Origin: Jannaschia sp. Os4
GTDB lineage: Bacteria > Pseudomonadota > Alphaproteobacteria > Rhodobacterales > Rhodobacteraceae
DNA length: 64,000 bases
Direction of reading: 5' to 3'
Assembly: GCF_016820245.1 (NCBI RefSeq)
Contig: NZ_JAFCAR010000001.1
Coordinates: 186,001-250,000 of the forward strand
A program made the translations under genes and the position numbers. Below the pieces are notes generated by a model. That model saw only the letters and a list, made by a program, of their open reading frames with translations, did no database searches and had not been told where the DNA came from. This document shows positions 1 through 7,520 of the stretch, piece after piece; the first letter of the stretch is position 1, and the number at the start of each line of letters is the position of its first letter.

Positions 1-646
1 GCGCCTGCTGGTGGAGACCTTCCCCCGCGACGGGCGCCACCACGTCTGCTTCTACGGCTTCGCGGGCCGGAACGCGCACCAGACGCTGGCGCTCCTGCTC
101 ACCAAGGGGATGGAGGAGGACGGGCTCGACCCCTTGGGCTTCGTCGCCACCGACTACGCCGCGCTGATCTGGGGGCTGGAGCCCGTCGCCGACATTCGCC
201 CCTACCTCCGGGTCGAGGGCGTGCACGAAGCGCTGGAGACGTGGCTCGCGGGCAACGCCGTGATGAAGCGCACGTTCCGCGCCGCAGCCATCATCTCCGG
301 GCTGATCGACCGCAACTTCCCCGGCAAGCGCACGAGCGGAAAGCAGGCCACCTTCAGCAGCGACATCCTCTACGACACGCTGCACCGCTACGACCCCGAA
401 CACCTCATGCTGAAGATCACCGAGGAGGAGGCGATGCGCGGCCATATCGACTTCGGGCGCGTCGAGCTGATGCTCGAGACGATCGGCGACCGCATCGACC
501 ACGTGGCGCTGGACCGGGTCTCCCCGCTTTCCGCGCCGCTCTTCCTCGAACGGGGCCGCGTGCCCATCAAGGGCCGCGCCGAGAGCCGCCTGATCGAGGA
601 GGAGGCGGCCCGACTGATGGCCGACGCGGGGCTCAGCCTCGAATGA
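1..646 (+). CDS. Ligase-associated DEXH-box helicase, C-terminal part (5' end outside window)
   Basis: The reading frame is open from the first base, so the gene starts upstream; about 215 C-terminal residues are present. They resemble the C-terminal region of Lhr-like DEXH helicases found next to ATP-dependent DNA ligase genes in proteobacteria. No helicase motor motif falls inside the window. The call therefore rests on the C-terminal sequence style (for example HHVCFYGFAGRNAHQTLALL) and on the neighbouring pdeM, which is the standard partner in this DNA-damage cassette. The protein would act in the cytoplasm on DNA during repair. The ligase and exonuclease-like members of the cassette, if present, would lie upstream of the window. 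Confidence 0.82.
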   Translation, partial: RLLVETFPRDGRHHVCFYGFAGRNAHQTLALLLTKGMEEDGLDPLGFVATDYAALIWGLEPVADIRPYLRVEGVHEALETWLAGNAVMKRTFRAAAIISGLIDRNFPGKRTSGKQATFSSDILYDTLHRYDPEHLMLKITEEEAMRGHIDFGRVELMLETIGDRIDHVALDRVSPLSAPLFLERGRVPIKGRAESRLIEEEAARLMADAGLSLE

Positions 647-708
647 GGGCGTGGCGCGGGGCCGGGTCGCCCGCTAGGCTCCGCTCGCACCCCACCGGAG
701 ACGACGCC

Positions 709-792
709 ATGAAGCTCCTCCTCCTCCTCGCGCTCCCGACGCTGACCCTCGCGGGCTGCACCTGCGCCGGAAGCTCCCCCTGCTTCATGTGA
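709..792 (+). CDS. Tiny Cys-containing lipoprotein (27 aa)
   Basis: A short ATG frame encodes 27 residues. Eleven residues of Leu/Ala-rich hydrophobic sequence lead into a lipobox (LAGC), followed by a tail with two more Cys (CTCAGSSPCF). A purine-rich stretch (GGAGACG) precedes the start. The lipobox predicts acylation of the first Cys and anchoring in the envelope as a mature peptide of about a dozen residues. It sits between the helicase and pdeM genes on the same strand. I recognise no family. Very small lipoproteins of this kind are common in the group but are often left unannotated. It could be a chance ORF, but a well-formed signal and lipobox in 27 codons argues against that. Confidence 0.5.
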   Translation: MKLLLLLALPTLTLAGCTCAGSSPCFM

Positions 793-913
793 CCGCGCCC
801 GGCCCCGGCCGAGTCCGCCCCGCCACATGAGGCGCCGACTTCCGCGCATCCCCCCGCCCTCCCCCTTGCCGCCGGAATCGCGGTCTGATTCCCGTCGCCG
901 CATGAGGGACGGG

Positions 914-1579
914 ATGAGCGGAACGAAGGCCTTCGCCTTCGCGGGGGAACGGCTGGTGGCCCTGCCGAGCGGCGCGCTCTGGTGGCCCGCCGCCGGCGTG
1001 CTGACGGTCAGCGACCTGCACTTGGGCAAGTCCGAGCGCATCGCCCGCCGGTCGGGGATGCTGTTGCCCCCCTACGAGGTGGAGGACACGCTCCGCACCC
1101 TCGAGCAGGACATGGAGGCCGTGCAGCCCCGCGCCGTCATCTCGCTGGGCGACAGCTTCGACGATATGGAGGCGGCCGTCCGCCTGCACCCCGACCACCG
1201 CGCGTGGATCATGCGGCTGGTCGAGTCCGTCGACTGGACGTGGGTCACCGGCAACCACGACCCCGCCCCCGTCGCCTATGGCGGCACCCCCGCCGACGGG
1301 GTGGAGTGCGGCCCGCTATCCTTCGTCCACATCGCCACCGACGCGGGCCGGCACGAGGTGTCGGGCCACTACCACCCCAAGGCCAGCCTGCGCGTCCGCG
1401 GCCGCGCGATCAGCCGCCCCGCCTTCCTGCACGATGGCAACCGCCTGATCCTGCCCGCCTACGGCACCTTCACCGGGGGCCTGCGGTCGCGCGACCCGGC
1501 CCTGTCCAAGCTCATGGCCCCCGGCGCCCGCGCGATCCTCGCTGGCAGCCCGATGGTCGAGATCCCGATGCCGCGATGA
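914..1579 (+). CDS. pdeM: Ligase-associated DNA damage response endonuclease PdeM
   Basis: A calcineurin-like metallophosphoesterase of 221 aa. The metal-binding motifs are in order: DLHLGK (residues 34-39), GDSFDD, GNHDPA and GHYHPK, which together build a two-metal active site. PdeM proteins are encoded with a DEXH helicase and a DNA ligase in a bacterial repair cassette, and the end of that helicase lies just upstream. I chose the ATG at 914 because it follows a GAGGGA ribosome-binding site and begins just before the conserved core. An in-frame ATG at 827 would add an Arg/Pro-rich leader unlike the family. The stop overlaps the lipocalin start (ATGA), indicating co-translation. Confidence 0.88.
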   Translation: MSGTKAFAFAGERLVALPSGALWWPAAGVLTVSDLHLGKSERIARRSGMLLPPYEVEDTLRTLEQDMEAVQPRAVISLGDSFDDMEAAVRLHPDHRAWIMRLVESVDWTWVTGNHDPAPVAYGGTPADGVECGPLSFVHIATDAGRHEVSGHYHPKASLRVRGRAISRPAFLHDGNRLILPAYGTFTGGLRSRDPALSKLMAPGARAILAGSPMVEIPMPR

Positions 1580-2106
1580 GGGCCGTCCTCGCCGCCCTCG
1601 CGCTCGCCGCCTGCGCCCCCGCCGCACCCCCCGAGCCGTCGCGCGCCCCGACGTGGCGCGACGCGGACGCGACGGTCGCCTCCAAGGCCGACTTCGAGAT
1701 GCGCGCCTTCGCCGGGACGTGGCACGAGGCGGCGCGCCTGCCGGTCGCGTTCCAGTACGACTGCGCCGCTGGCCGCTGGCGCGTCGGGCCGCCCGCGGGC
1801 GACGTGGCGACGCTGCGGACGACCTGCGTGGACGGTGGCGGCGCGACCGTGCGCCGGATCGACGGGACGCTCCGGCACGGGCGCCTCGGCCGCCTGCGCG
1901 CCGACTTGGACCACGGCGCGTGGGAAGGCGACCTCTGGGTCCTGTGGGCCGACGCGACCTACCGCTCGGCGGTCGTGGCGTCCCCCGACGGGCGGGCGGC
2001 GTGGATCCTCGACCGGAGCCCGTCGATGCCGCCGGACCGGCTGCGGGCCGCGCGCGAGGTGTTGCGCTTCAACGGCTACGACACGGACGCGCTGATCGGC
2101 GGTTGA
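1576..2106 (+). CDS. Lipocalin-family lipoprotein (Blc-like)
   Basis: The protein has 176 aa. A short signal ends in a lipobox-like LAACAP, so the mature protein is probably anchored through the Cys near residue 12. The N-terminal lipocalin signature is recognisable (GTWHEAARLPVAFQ), and a later strand region reads WVLWADATYRSAVVASPDG, both as in bacterial Blc/apolipoprotein-D-like lipocalins. Members bind lipids or small hydrophobic ligands at the envelope. The start overlaps the pdeM stop by four bases (ATGA), so the pair is translationally coupled even though the functions look unrelated. The gene is followed by a 460-base gap. Confidence 0.75.
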   Translation: MRAVLAALALAACAPAAPPEPSRAPTWRDADATVASKADFEMRAFAGTWHEAARLPVAFQYDCAAGRWRVGPPAGDVATLRTTCVDGGGATVRRIDGTLRHGRLGRLRADLDHGAWEGDLWVLWADATYRSAVVASPDGRAAWILDRSPSMPPDRLRAAREVLRFNGYDTDALIGG

Positions 2107-2566
2107 GTCACGTGGCCGGAGGGCGGAATCGCCATATCCCACGGGGATCGAAGGGCTTTCAACCAGAAGGCGAAGAACGGCAACGAATCGGTGCTCGATA
2201 AAGTTCCATCGATTCGGGAATCGCCGTTGACCGACGATTCGCGGGCGTCCTAAGAACGCTCGCAACGGTCGGGCAGTGACCGGAGCAACCCAGCCGGATC
2301 AACCGGCGGGAAGGGGCGGAACGCGGACAGGATTTCCCGAGGGAGGGGTGTTCGGAACGCGCAGGCATGGGGTGGATGGCGGCGGTCGTCCACCCCTTTC
2401 CACGTCCGGCCCCGCGTGCCCGCGCCCCCGCTTGACGTCCTCCCCCACCCGCCCCATACGGCGCGCTCCATTGGTGTTGGTGGCCCCCGCGAGGGGATGC
2501 CTGTCGGCCGATCCGGGAACGGGGAGGCAGAGGACAACGCCCTTCACGCTCGAAGGAGATCAGACG
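2107..2566. other. Non-coding gap upstream of rpsD
   Basis: This is the longest stretch without a convincing gene. Frames through it are open only because of the high GC content, and they have no recognisable protein features. Around 2160-2280 the base composition is less GC-rich than the neighbouring coding DNA. A promoter-like pair sits near the 3' end and a strong ribosome-binding site at 2553-2559. I see no tRNA and no obvious self-regulatory ribosomal-protein leader, but a structured leader for S4 cannot be excluded by eye. Confidence 0.5.
2432..2460 (+). promoter_or_regulatory. Candidate housekeeping promoter for rpsD
   Basis: A TTGACG -35-like hexamer (2432-2437) is separated by 17 bases from CATACG (2455-2460). 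The -35 is close to consensus and the -10 is weaker. This would give a leader of about 100 bases before the rpsD start codon at 2567. The call is based on sequence match and position only. Confidence 0.45.
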
Positions 2567-3187
2567 GTGACCAAACGCACCTCTGCCAAGTACAAGCTCG
2601 ACCGCCGCATGGGCGAGAACGTCTGGGGCCGCCCCAAGTCCCCGGTCAACCGCCGCGAGTACGGCCCCGGCCAGCACGGCCAGCGCCGCAAGGGCAAGAT
2701 GTCCGACTTCGGCCTGCAGCTCCGCGCCAAGCAGAAGCTCAAGGGCCATTACGGCGACCTGACCGAGAAGCAGTTCAAGCGCATCTTCGCCGAGGCCCAG
2801 CGGGTCCGCGGCGACACCGGCGAGAACCTGATCGGCCTGCTGGAGCGCCGTCTCGACGCGGTCGTCTACCGCGCCAAGTTCGTCGCCACGATCTTCGCCG
2901 CGCGCCAGTTCGTGAACCACGGCCACGTCACGGTGAACGGCCAGCGCGTGAACATCCCCTCCTACCGCGTGAAGGAGGGCGACGTGATCGCGGTCCGCGA
3001 CAAGTCCAAGCAGCTGGCCCTCGTGCTGGAGGCCTCGCAACTCGCCGAGCGCGACGTCCCCGACTACCTCGAGGTGGACCACAACAAGATGACGGCGTCG
3101 TTCGTCCGCACCCCGGGCCTCGGCGACGTGCCCTTCGCGGTGCAGATGGAGCCGAACCTCGTCATCGAGTACTACGCGCAGAACTGA
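2567..3187 (+). CDS. rpsD: 30S ribosomal protein S4
   Basis: The protein has 206 aa, the normal length for S4. S4 is a primary 16S rRNA-binding protein that nucleates small-subunit assembly. The N-terminal domain begins [20 protein letters not shown] and includes the typical [14 protein letters not shown] stretch. The S4 RNA-binding domain follows (about residues 95-160, with [11 protein letters not shown] and [21 protein letters not shown]). The start is GTG at 2567, preceded by AAGGAGA; the first residues match the family exactly, so the upstream in-frame extension is rejected. It lies alone rather than in the alpha operon, which is usual in this bacterial group, and ends at a strong hairpin. 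Confidence 0.98.
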   Translation: MTKRTSAKYKLDRRMGENVWGRPKSPVNRREYGPGQHGQRRKGKMSDFGLQLRAKQKLKGHYGDLTEKQFKRIFAEAQRVRGDTGENLIGLLERRLDAVVYRAKFVATIFAARQFVNHGHVTVNGQRVNIPSYRVKEGDVIAVRDKSKQLALVLEASQLAERDVPDYLEVDHNKMTASFVRTPGLGDVPFAVQMEPNLVIEYYAQN

Positions 3188-3214
3188 TCCGGCGGACCGT
3201 CACGGTCCCCGACG

Positions 3215-3240
3215 ACGGCCGCCCCCCCGGGGGCGGCCGT
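3215..3240 (+). terminator. Hairpin terminator after rpsD
   Basis: A perfect 12-bp inverted repeat (ACGGCCGCCCCC / GGGGGCGGCCGT) with a two-base centre begins 27 bases after the rpsD stop codon and is followed by TTCGCATTTC. The T-tract is poor, but the stem is very stable. It also lies just beyond the stop codon of the oppositely oriented gene ending at 3248, so it could work in both directions. Confidence 0.7.
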
Positions 3241-3247
3241 TCGCATT

Positions 3248-4066
3248 TCAGGCATCCGCCGCGCGGACCTCGCCCTCGTCCATCCTCTGGATGGTGTGCG
3301 CCTGCGCCCACGCCGCAAGCACGGGCAGCAGCGGCCCGTCCCGTTGCGGCAGGTGCGGCAGGTCGCGCAGCACGACCTCCACCCGGCGCCACGCCGTCCC
3401 GCCCCGCGCGTGGGAGTCCCGCGCGAAGCCGAGGATCGCGGCGGGCAGCTGCCGATCGAGGCGGGGGGCGGCGTACCACAGCGCGAAGGGCGCCGCGTGC
3501 AGGCCCGCGACCAGCTCTGCCAAGCGCGGCAGGTCCTCCGCCGGATCGAGCGCCTCGAGATCCTGCAGGGTCGCAAAGGCGCGCCCCGCCTGCACCGTCT
3601 GGCGCACCGAGAGCAGGAACGACACCGACGCCGTCAGCACGACCATCCCGTTGACGCCCACGAGCACGCCGACGATCCCCCACGGCGCGGCCGACGGGGC
3701 CGTCCGCGCGCCGCCCAAGGTCGAGAGCAGGTGGCCGGTATGGGCGGCGAAGTCCGGCGCCTCGGGCTCGACCCCCGTGGGGCCCATCGCCAGCGACCCG
3801 GCGAACGATCCGTAGATCAGCGACCATCCGACCCACGTGCCGACGATCCAGACGGTGGCCACCGCGCTCATCACCACGACGCCGGAGACGCGGGTGAACA
3901 GCGCCTCTCCGCCCCAGCGCGCCGCCGCGCGCATCCCCATGAACACGAGGTGGCCGACATGGCCGGTCAGGGTGGCGCGCATGGTCGCCCCCACCGTGAC
4001 GGCGAGGAAGTCCAGCGTCACCGCCGCGAGCACGACGAGGCCGAGGATCAGCACGATCGGGTCCAT
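3248..4066 (-). CDS. Integral membrane protein, ion-channel-like
   Basis: The protein has 272 aa. The N-terminal half is hydrophobic, with segments near residues 3-22, 60-85 and 125-150, and a loop before the last segment (HTGHLLSTLGGARTA) placed like a potassium-channel pore loop but without a GYG selectivity filter. The C-terminal half (about 160-272) is soluble and rich in Ala, Leu and Arg. The layout resembles small two-helix channel-family proteins of Rhodobacteraceae, but I cannot assign an ion or function. It is transcribed alone, converging with rpsD, and divergently from hss across 119 bases. Confidence 0.5.
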   Translation of the reverse strand: MDPIVLILGLVVLAAVTLDFLAVTVGATMRATLTGHVGHLVFMGMRAAARWGGEALFTRVSGVVVMSAVATVWIVGTWVGWSLIYGSFAGSLAMGPTGVEPEAPDFAAHTGHLLSTLGGARTAPSAAPWGIVGVLVGVNGMVVLTASVSFLLSVRQTVQAGRAFATLQDLEALDPAEDLPRLAELVAGLHAAPFALWYAAPRLDRQLPAAILGFARDSHARGGTAWRRVEVVLRDLPHLPQRDGPLLPVLAAWAQAHTIQRMDEGEVRAADA

Positions 4067-4185
4067 GGGCTCCGGTTCGGGTGCACGACCCGGCCCAACG
4101 GGTTCGCGAATCGGGGGTTCCGATCCCCCCGCGCGCGCCTTAAGGCCCCGCCGTCGCGTCCGCCCGCTGCCCTTGGAGTCCCCTC

Positions 4186-5604
4186 ATGCCCGACCACCCC
4201 ATCCACGCCACCGTCGACGGCGCCGTCGTGATGATCGGCTTCGGCTCCATCGGGCGCGGCTTCCTGCCCCTGCTGCAGCGCCACGTCGGCCACGACGCGT
4301 CGAAGCTCGTCGTCATCGAGCCGTCCGCTGCCGCCTGCGCCGACCTTGCGGCGCGCGGCATCGCCTGCCGGCAGGTGGCGCTGACGCCGGATAACTACCG
4401 CGTGGAGCTCGATGCCGTGATGACCCCCGGCGCGGGCTTCGTGGTAAACCTCTCGGTCGACACCTCCTCGCTCGATCTGATGCGCCACTGCCGCGCGCGC
4501 GGCGTCCCCTACATCGACACCGTGGTCGAGCCGTGGGCCGGCTTCTACTTCGACACCACCGACAACGCGGCCCGCACGAACTACGCCCTGCGCCAAGCCG
4601 TCCGCGACGAGAAGGCGGCCAACCCCGGCGGCACGACCGCCGTGTCCTGCTGCGGCGCCAACCCCGGCATGGTCTCGTGGTTCGTCAAGGCCGCGCTGCT
4701 CCGGCTGGCCGCCGACACGGGCCGGGACGCCGCCGCCCCCGCCGACCGCGCGGGCTGGGCCACGCTGATGCGCGACCTCGGGGTCAAGGGCGTCCACATC
4801 GCCGAGCGCGACACGCAGGCCCGCCTCGCGCCCCGCCCGCGCGGCACCTTCGTCAACACGTGGTCGGTCGAGGGCTTCATCGCCGAGGGCTTCCAGCCCG
4901 CCGAGCTGGGCTGGGGCACCCACGAGACGTGGTTCCCCGAGAACGGCCACCGCCACGACACGGGCTGCCGCGCCTCCATCTGGCTCGACCGCCCCGGCGC
5001 GATCACCCGCGTCCACACGTGGTGCCCGACGCCGGGGCCGCAGTTCGGCTTCCTCGTCACCCACAACGAGGCGATCTCCATCGCGGACTACTACACGCTC
5101 GGCCCCGTGGACGCGCCGGAGTTCCGCCCCACCTGCCACTACGCCTACCACCCCGCCGACGACGCGGTGCTGTCGCTCCACGAGATGTTCGGCTCGGGCC
5201 GTCAGCAAGAGGCGCACCACATCCTGACCGAGGACGAGATCGTCGAGGGCATCGACGAGCTGGGCGTCCTGCTCTTCGGCCATGCCAAGAACGCGCTCTG
5301 GTACGGCTCGCGCCTGTCGAACGAGGAGACGGTCCGCCTCGCCCCCGACCAGAACGCCACCGCGCTGCAGGTCACGTCCGCCGTACTCGCCGGGATGGTC
5401 TGGGCGCTGGAGAACCCCGGCGCGGGCATCGTCGAGACCGACGAGATGGACCACGCCCGCTGCCTCGAGATCCAGACGCCCTACCTCGGACCGGTCGAGG
5501 CGCACTACACCGACTGGACCCCGCTGAAGGACCGCTGGCAGCACTTCCCCGAGGACATCGACGAGTCCGACCCGTGGCTCTTCCGGAACGTGCTGGCGAG
5601 CTGA
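4186..5604 (+). CDS. hss: Homospermidine synthase
   Basis: The protein has 472 aa, the usual length for the bacterial enzyme. Homospermidine synthase makes sym-homospermidine from putrescine (or spermidine plus putrescine) in an NAD-dependent reaction in the cytoplasm. The N-terminal Rossmann fold is clear (VVMIGFGSIGRGFLPLL, residues 14-30). It is followed by the family's VVEPWAGFYFDTTDN stretch and CCGANPGMVSWFVKAAL. Strong conservation continues to the C terminus (SLHEMFGSGRQQEAHH). The gene stands alone between a channel-like gene and a repeat-associated hairpin that probably ends its transcript. Homospermidine is a characteristic polyamine of many alphaproteobacteria. Confidence 0.93.
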   Translation: MPDHPIHATVDGAVVMIGFGSIGRGFLPLLQRHVGHDASKLVVIEPSAAACADLAARGIACRQVALTPDNYRVELDAVMTPGAGFVVNLSVDTSSLDLMRHCRARGVPYIDTVVEPWAGFYFDTTDNAARTNYALRQAVRDEKAANPGGTTAVSCCGANPGMVSWFVKAALLRLAADTGRDAAAPADRAGWATLMRDLGVKGVHIAERDTQARLAPRPRGTFVNTWSVEGFIAEGFQPAELGWGTHETWFPENGHRHDTGCRASIWLDRPGAITRVHTWCPTPGPQFGFLVTHNEAISIADYYTLGPVDAPEFRPTCHYAYHPADDAVLSLHEMFGSGRQQEAHHILTEDEIVEGIDELGVLLFGHAKNALWYGSRLSNEETVRLAPDQNATALQVTSAVLAGMVWALENPGAGIVETDEMDHARCLEIQTPYLGPVEAHYTDWTPLKDRWQHFPEDIDESDPWLFRNVLAS

Positions 5605-5622
5605 CGCCGCCCCTCCCCCGCT

Positions 5623-5685
5623 CCCCCCTTTCTTGGCGGAAATATTCCGGGGGAGGCGCCGTCAGGCGACGGGGGCGGAGCCCCC
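5623..5685 (+). repeat. Dispersed palindromic repeat, copy 1, after hss
   Basis: A core reading CCCCCCTTTCTTGGCGG then AAATATTCCGGGGGA (5623-5654) is followed 16 bases later by a hairpin GGGGGC-GGA-GCCCCC (5671-5685). Two more copies with the same order of parts lie at 10503-10566 (inverted) and 10686-10744. The hairpin is 67 bases past the hss stop and could serve as a terminator. The core conservation TCTTGG..GAAATA..CGGGGGA is what defines the family. Confidence 0.75.
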
Positions 5686-5808
5686 TGATCCGTCGGCCCA
5701 CCCGCACCGAGGGTCATCCCGGCGCCGCGAACGGGGCGCCGCACTGCCGTATGCACGGGGGGCGCCCCCCTGCGGACGCCGCCTCGGGTCGCCTTGGCCA
5801 CGCGGCGC

Positions 5809-6561
5809 TCACCCTCTCGGGGGCAGCCCCACCTCGGCCCGGCCCTCGGGCGTCTTGAGGCTGAAGTCGGTGCCCGCGTGCCGCGCAGCGCCCGCCTCGA
5901 ACAGCCAACCGATCGCCTGCGCCACCTCCTCCGCCGGGATGTGCGCCTCCCAGTCGAGCCGGCTCACCGGATTGATCCCCGACGCCTTGATCTCGCGCTG
6001 CATCTCTGTGGCCACCGTCCCCGGCGACAGCCCCACGACCGACACCCCCTTGGGCGCCATCTCCTTGTCCGCCACCTTGGTCAGCGAAAGCAGCCCCGCC
6101 TTCGTCGCGCAGTAGTGCGACCACCCCTCCAAGGCCCCCGTCGCGGCCCCCGACGAGATGTTCACGACCACCCCCGTGCCCCGCGCGCCCATGCCCGGCA
6201 GCACCGCTCGCAAGGCGTTGTAGGCGCCCGTCAGGTTCACGTTCACGACGGTGGCCCACGCCTTCGGGTCGCTATCCTCGATCCGCGCGATCGGGTCGAT
6301 CAGCCCCGCGTTGTTGACCAGCCCCGCCACCGGGCCGAACGCCGCCTCCATCCGCGCCACGGCGCCCGCCACGGCGTCCCAGTCGGCCACGTCCAAGGCC
6401 AGCGCGAGGCCGCCCGTCTCCTCGGCCAACGCCTCCAGCGGCGCGGCGGAGCGGGCCACCAGCCCCACCTTCGCGCCCCGCGCCGCGAGGTGCCGCGCGG
6501 TCGCCGCGCCGATGCCCCGGCTCGCGCCGGTGATGAGGATGGGGGCGCCGTCGATCTGCAT
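5809..6561 (-). CDS. Short-chain dehydrogenase/reductase
   Basis: A classical SDR of 250 aa. It has the TGASRGIG cofactor motif (residues 11-18), NNAG (83-86), and the catalytic Ser137, Tyr150 and Lys154 in the YCATK context. The fold predicts NAD(P)-dependent oxidoreduction in the cytoplasm; the substrate is unknown. I chose the ATG at 6561, which has an AAGGAGC ribosome-binding site and begins at the Rossmann fold; the longer frame adds a non-conserved leader. It is divergent from a LysR-type regulator with 92 bases between, so that regulator probably controls it. The 204 bases downstream hold repeat copy 1. Confidence 0.85.
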   Translation of the reverse strand: MQIDGAPILITGASRGIGAATARHLAARGAKVGLVARSAAPLEALAEETGGLALALDVADWDAVAGAVARMEAAFGPVAGLVNNAGLIDPIARIEDSDPKAWATVVNVNLTGAYNALRAVLPGMGARGTGVVVNISSGAATGALEGWSHYCATKAGLLSLTKVADKEMAPKGVSVVGLSPGTVATEMQREIKASGINPVSRLDWEAHIPAEEVAQAIGWLFEAGAARHAGTDFSLKTPEGRAEVGLPPRG

Positions 6562-6634
6562 GGGCAAGCTCCTTCTGTCGCCCTCCCCTACCCCACCCGC
6601 GCGCCCCGCGTCAGGGCTGGACCCCGCCCGGCAC

Positions 6635-6653
6635 CCGTGCACGATCCGCACGG
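6635..6653. promoter_or_regulatory. LysR-type T-N11-A dyad abutting the regulator start codon
   Basis: CCGTGC-N7-GCACGG is a perfect six-base inverted repeat and contains T (6638)-N11-A (6650), the recognised LysR box. It lies in the divergent SDR/LysR intergenic region and touches the LysR ATG at 6654, where a ribosome-binding site would be expected. Binding there could give autorepression. This is sequence-based only. Confidence 0.6.
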
Positions 6654-7520
6654 ATGGACACCCGGACCCTGCATCTCCTGCTCGACGTGGCCCGCCTCGG
6701 CAGCCTCGCCGCCACCGCCCGCCACCACGGGATCGACCCCACCACGGTCTCCCGCGCGGTCGCGCAGGCCGAGGCGCGGATCGGGGCGCGCCTGTTCCAC
6801 CGCTCGACCCGCCGCCTGACCCCGACGGAGGCGGGCGCGCGGTTCCTGCGGGACGTCGCGGAGCCCGCCGCCCGGATCGAGGCGGCGATGGAGGCGGCCC
6901 GCGCGGGCACCGACCGCGTCACCGGGCGGGTGCGCCTCGCCGCCTCGGTCGCCTACGGCACGGAGGTGCTGGCCCCCGCCCTGCCCGCGCTCTTGGAGCG
7001 GCACCCGGACCTCGCCGTGGACCTCGTGCTGGACGACGCGCCCCGCGACCTCGTCGGCGAGCGGATCGACGTCGCGGTCCGCCTCGCACCCGCGCCCACC
7101 GGCGACCTCGTGTCCCGCAAGCTGCACCCGGTGCGGTATCGCCTCGTGGCCGCGCCCGGCACGGGACGCGCCGACCCCGAGGTCCTCGCCGCGCGGGCGC
7201 TCGTCCATGCGCTTCCCGGCGCGCCGCCGGTCTGGCGCGTCCGGACCGGCGCGGGCGAGCGCGACGTCCCCCTCGCGCCCCGCGCGACCTTCACCTCCCC
7301 CCTCGCCCTGCGCGCGGCGGCGCGGGCGGGCCTCGGGGTTGCGCTCTTGGCGGACTGGCTCGTGGCGGGGGATCTCGCCGCGGGCCGCCTCGCCGTCGTC
7401 TCGGAGGCGGAGGCGACGCCGACCGGCTTCGATGCCGCCGCATGGGCCCTCTACCCCGCGCGCGACCACCTCCCCGCACGGGTGCGCGCGACGATCGGCT
7501 GGCTCACGGCCCGCGCCTGA
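6654..7520 (+). CDS. LysR-family transcriptional regulator
   Basis: The protein has 288 aa. Residues 1-60 form the LysR winged helix-turn-helix (TLHLLLDVARLGSLAATARH, then TTVSRAVAQAEARIGARLFHRSTRRLTPTEAG). The remainder is the two-lobed effector domain, shown by VRLAASVAYG and LDDAPRDLVGERIDVAVRL. Such regulators usually control the divergent neighbour, here the SDR gene at 5809-6561, and often themselves. No Shine-Dalgarno is visible because an inverted repeat occupies that position. The 3' end overlaps the convergent gene ending at 7504 by 17 bases. Confidence 0.88.
   Translation: MDTRTLHLLLDVARLGSLAATARHHGIDPTTVSRAVAQAEARIGARLFHRSTRRLTPTEAGARFLRDVAEPAARIEAAMEAARAGTDRVTGRVRLAASVAYGTEVLAPALPALLERHPDLAVDLVLDDAPRDLVGERIDVAVRLAPAPTGDLVSRKLHPVRYRLVAAPGTGRADPEVLAARALVHALPGAPPVWRVRTGAGERDVPLAPRATFTSPLALRAAARAGLGVALLADWLVAGDLAAGRLAVVSEAEATPTGFDAAAWALYPARDHLPARVRATIGWLTARA

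Noticed and set aside
2276-2566. Longer rpsD start
   Set aside because: S4 length and N-terminal sequence fit the GTG at 2567 with AAGGAGA. The extension has no family similarity.
5757-5770. GGGGGGCGCCCCCC palindrome downstream of hss
   Set aside because: A GC-only palindrome with no loop is not unexpected in this composition, and it lies near the SDR stop codon rather than at a start. No regulatory reading is supported.
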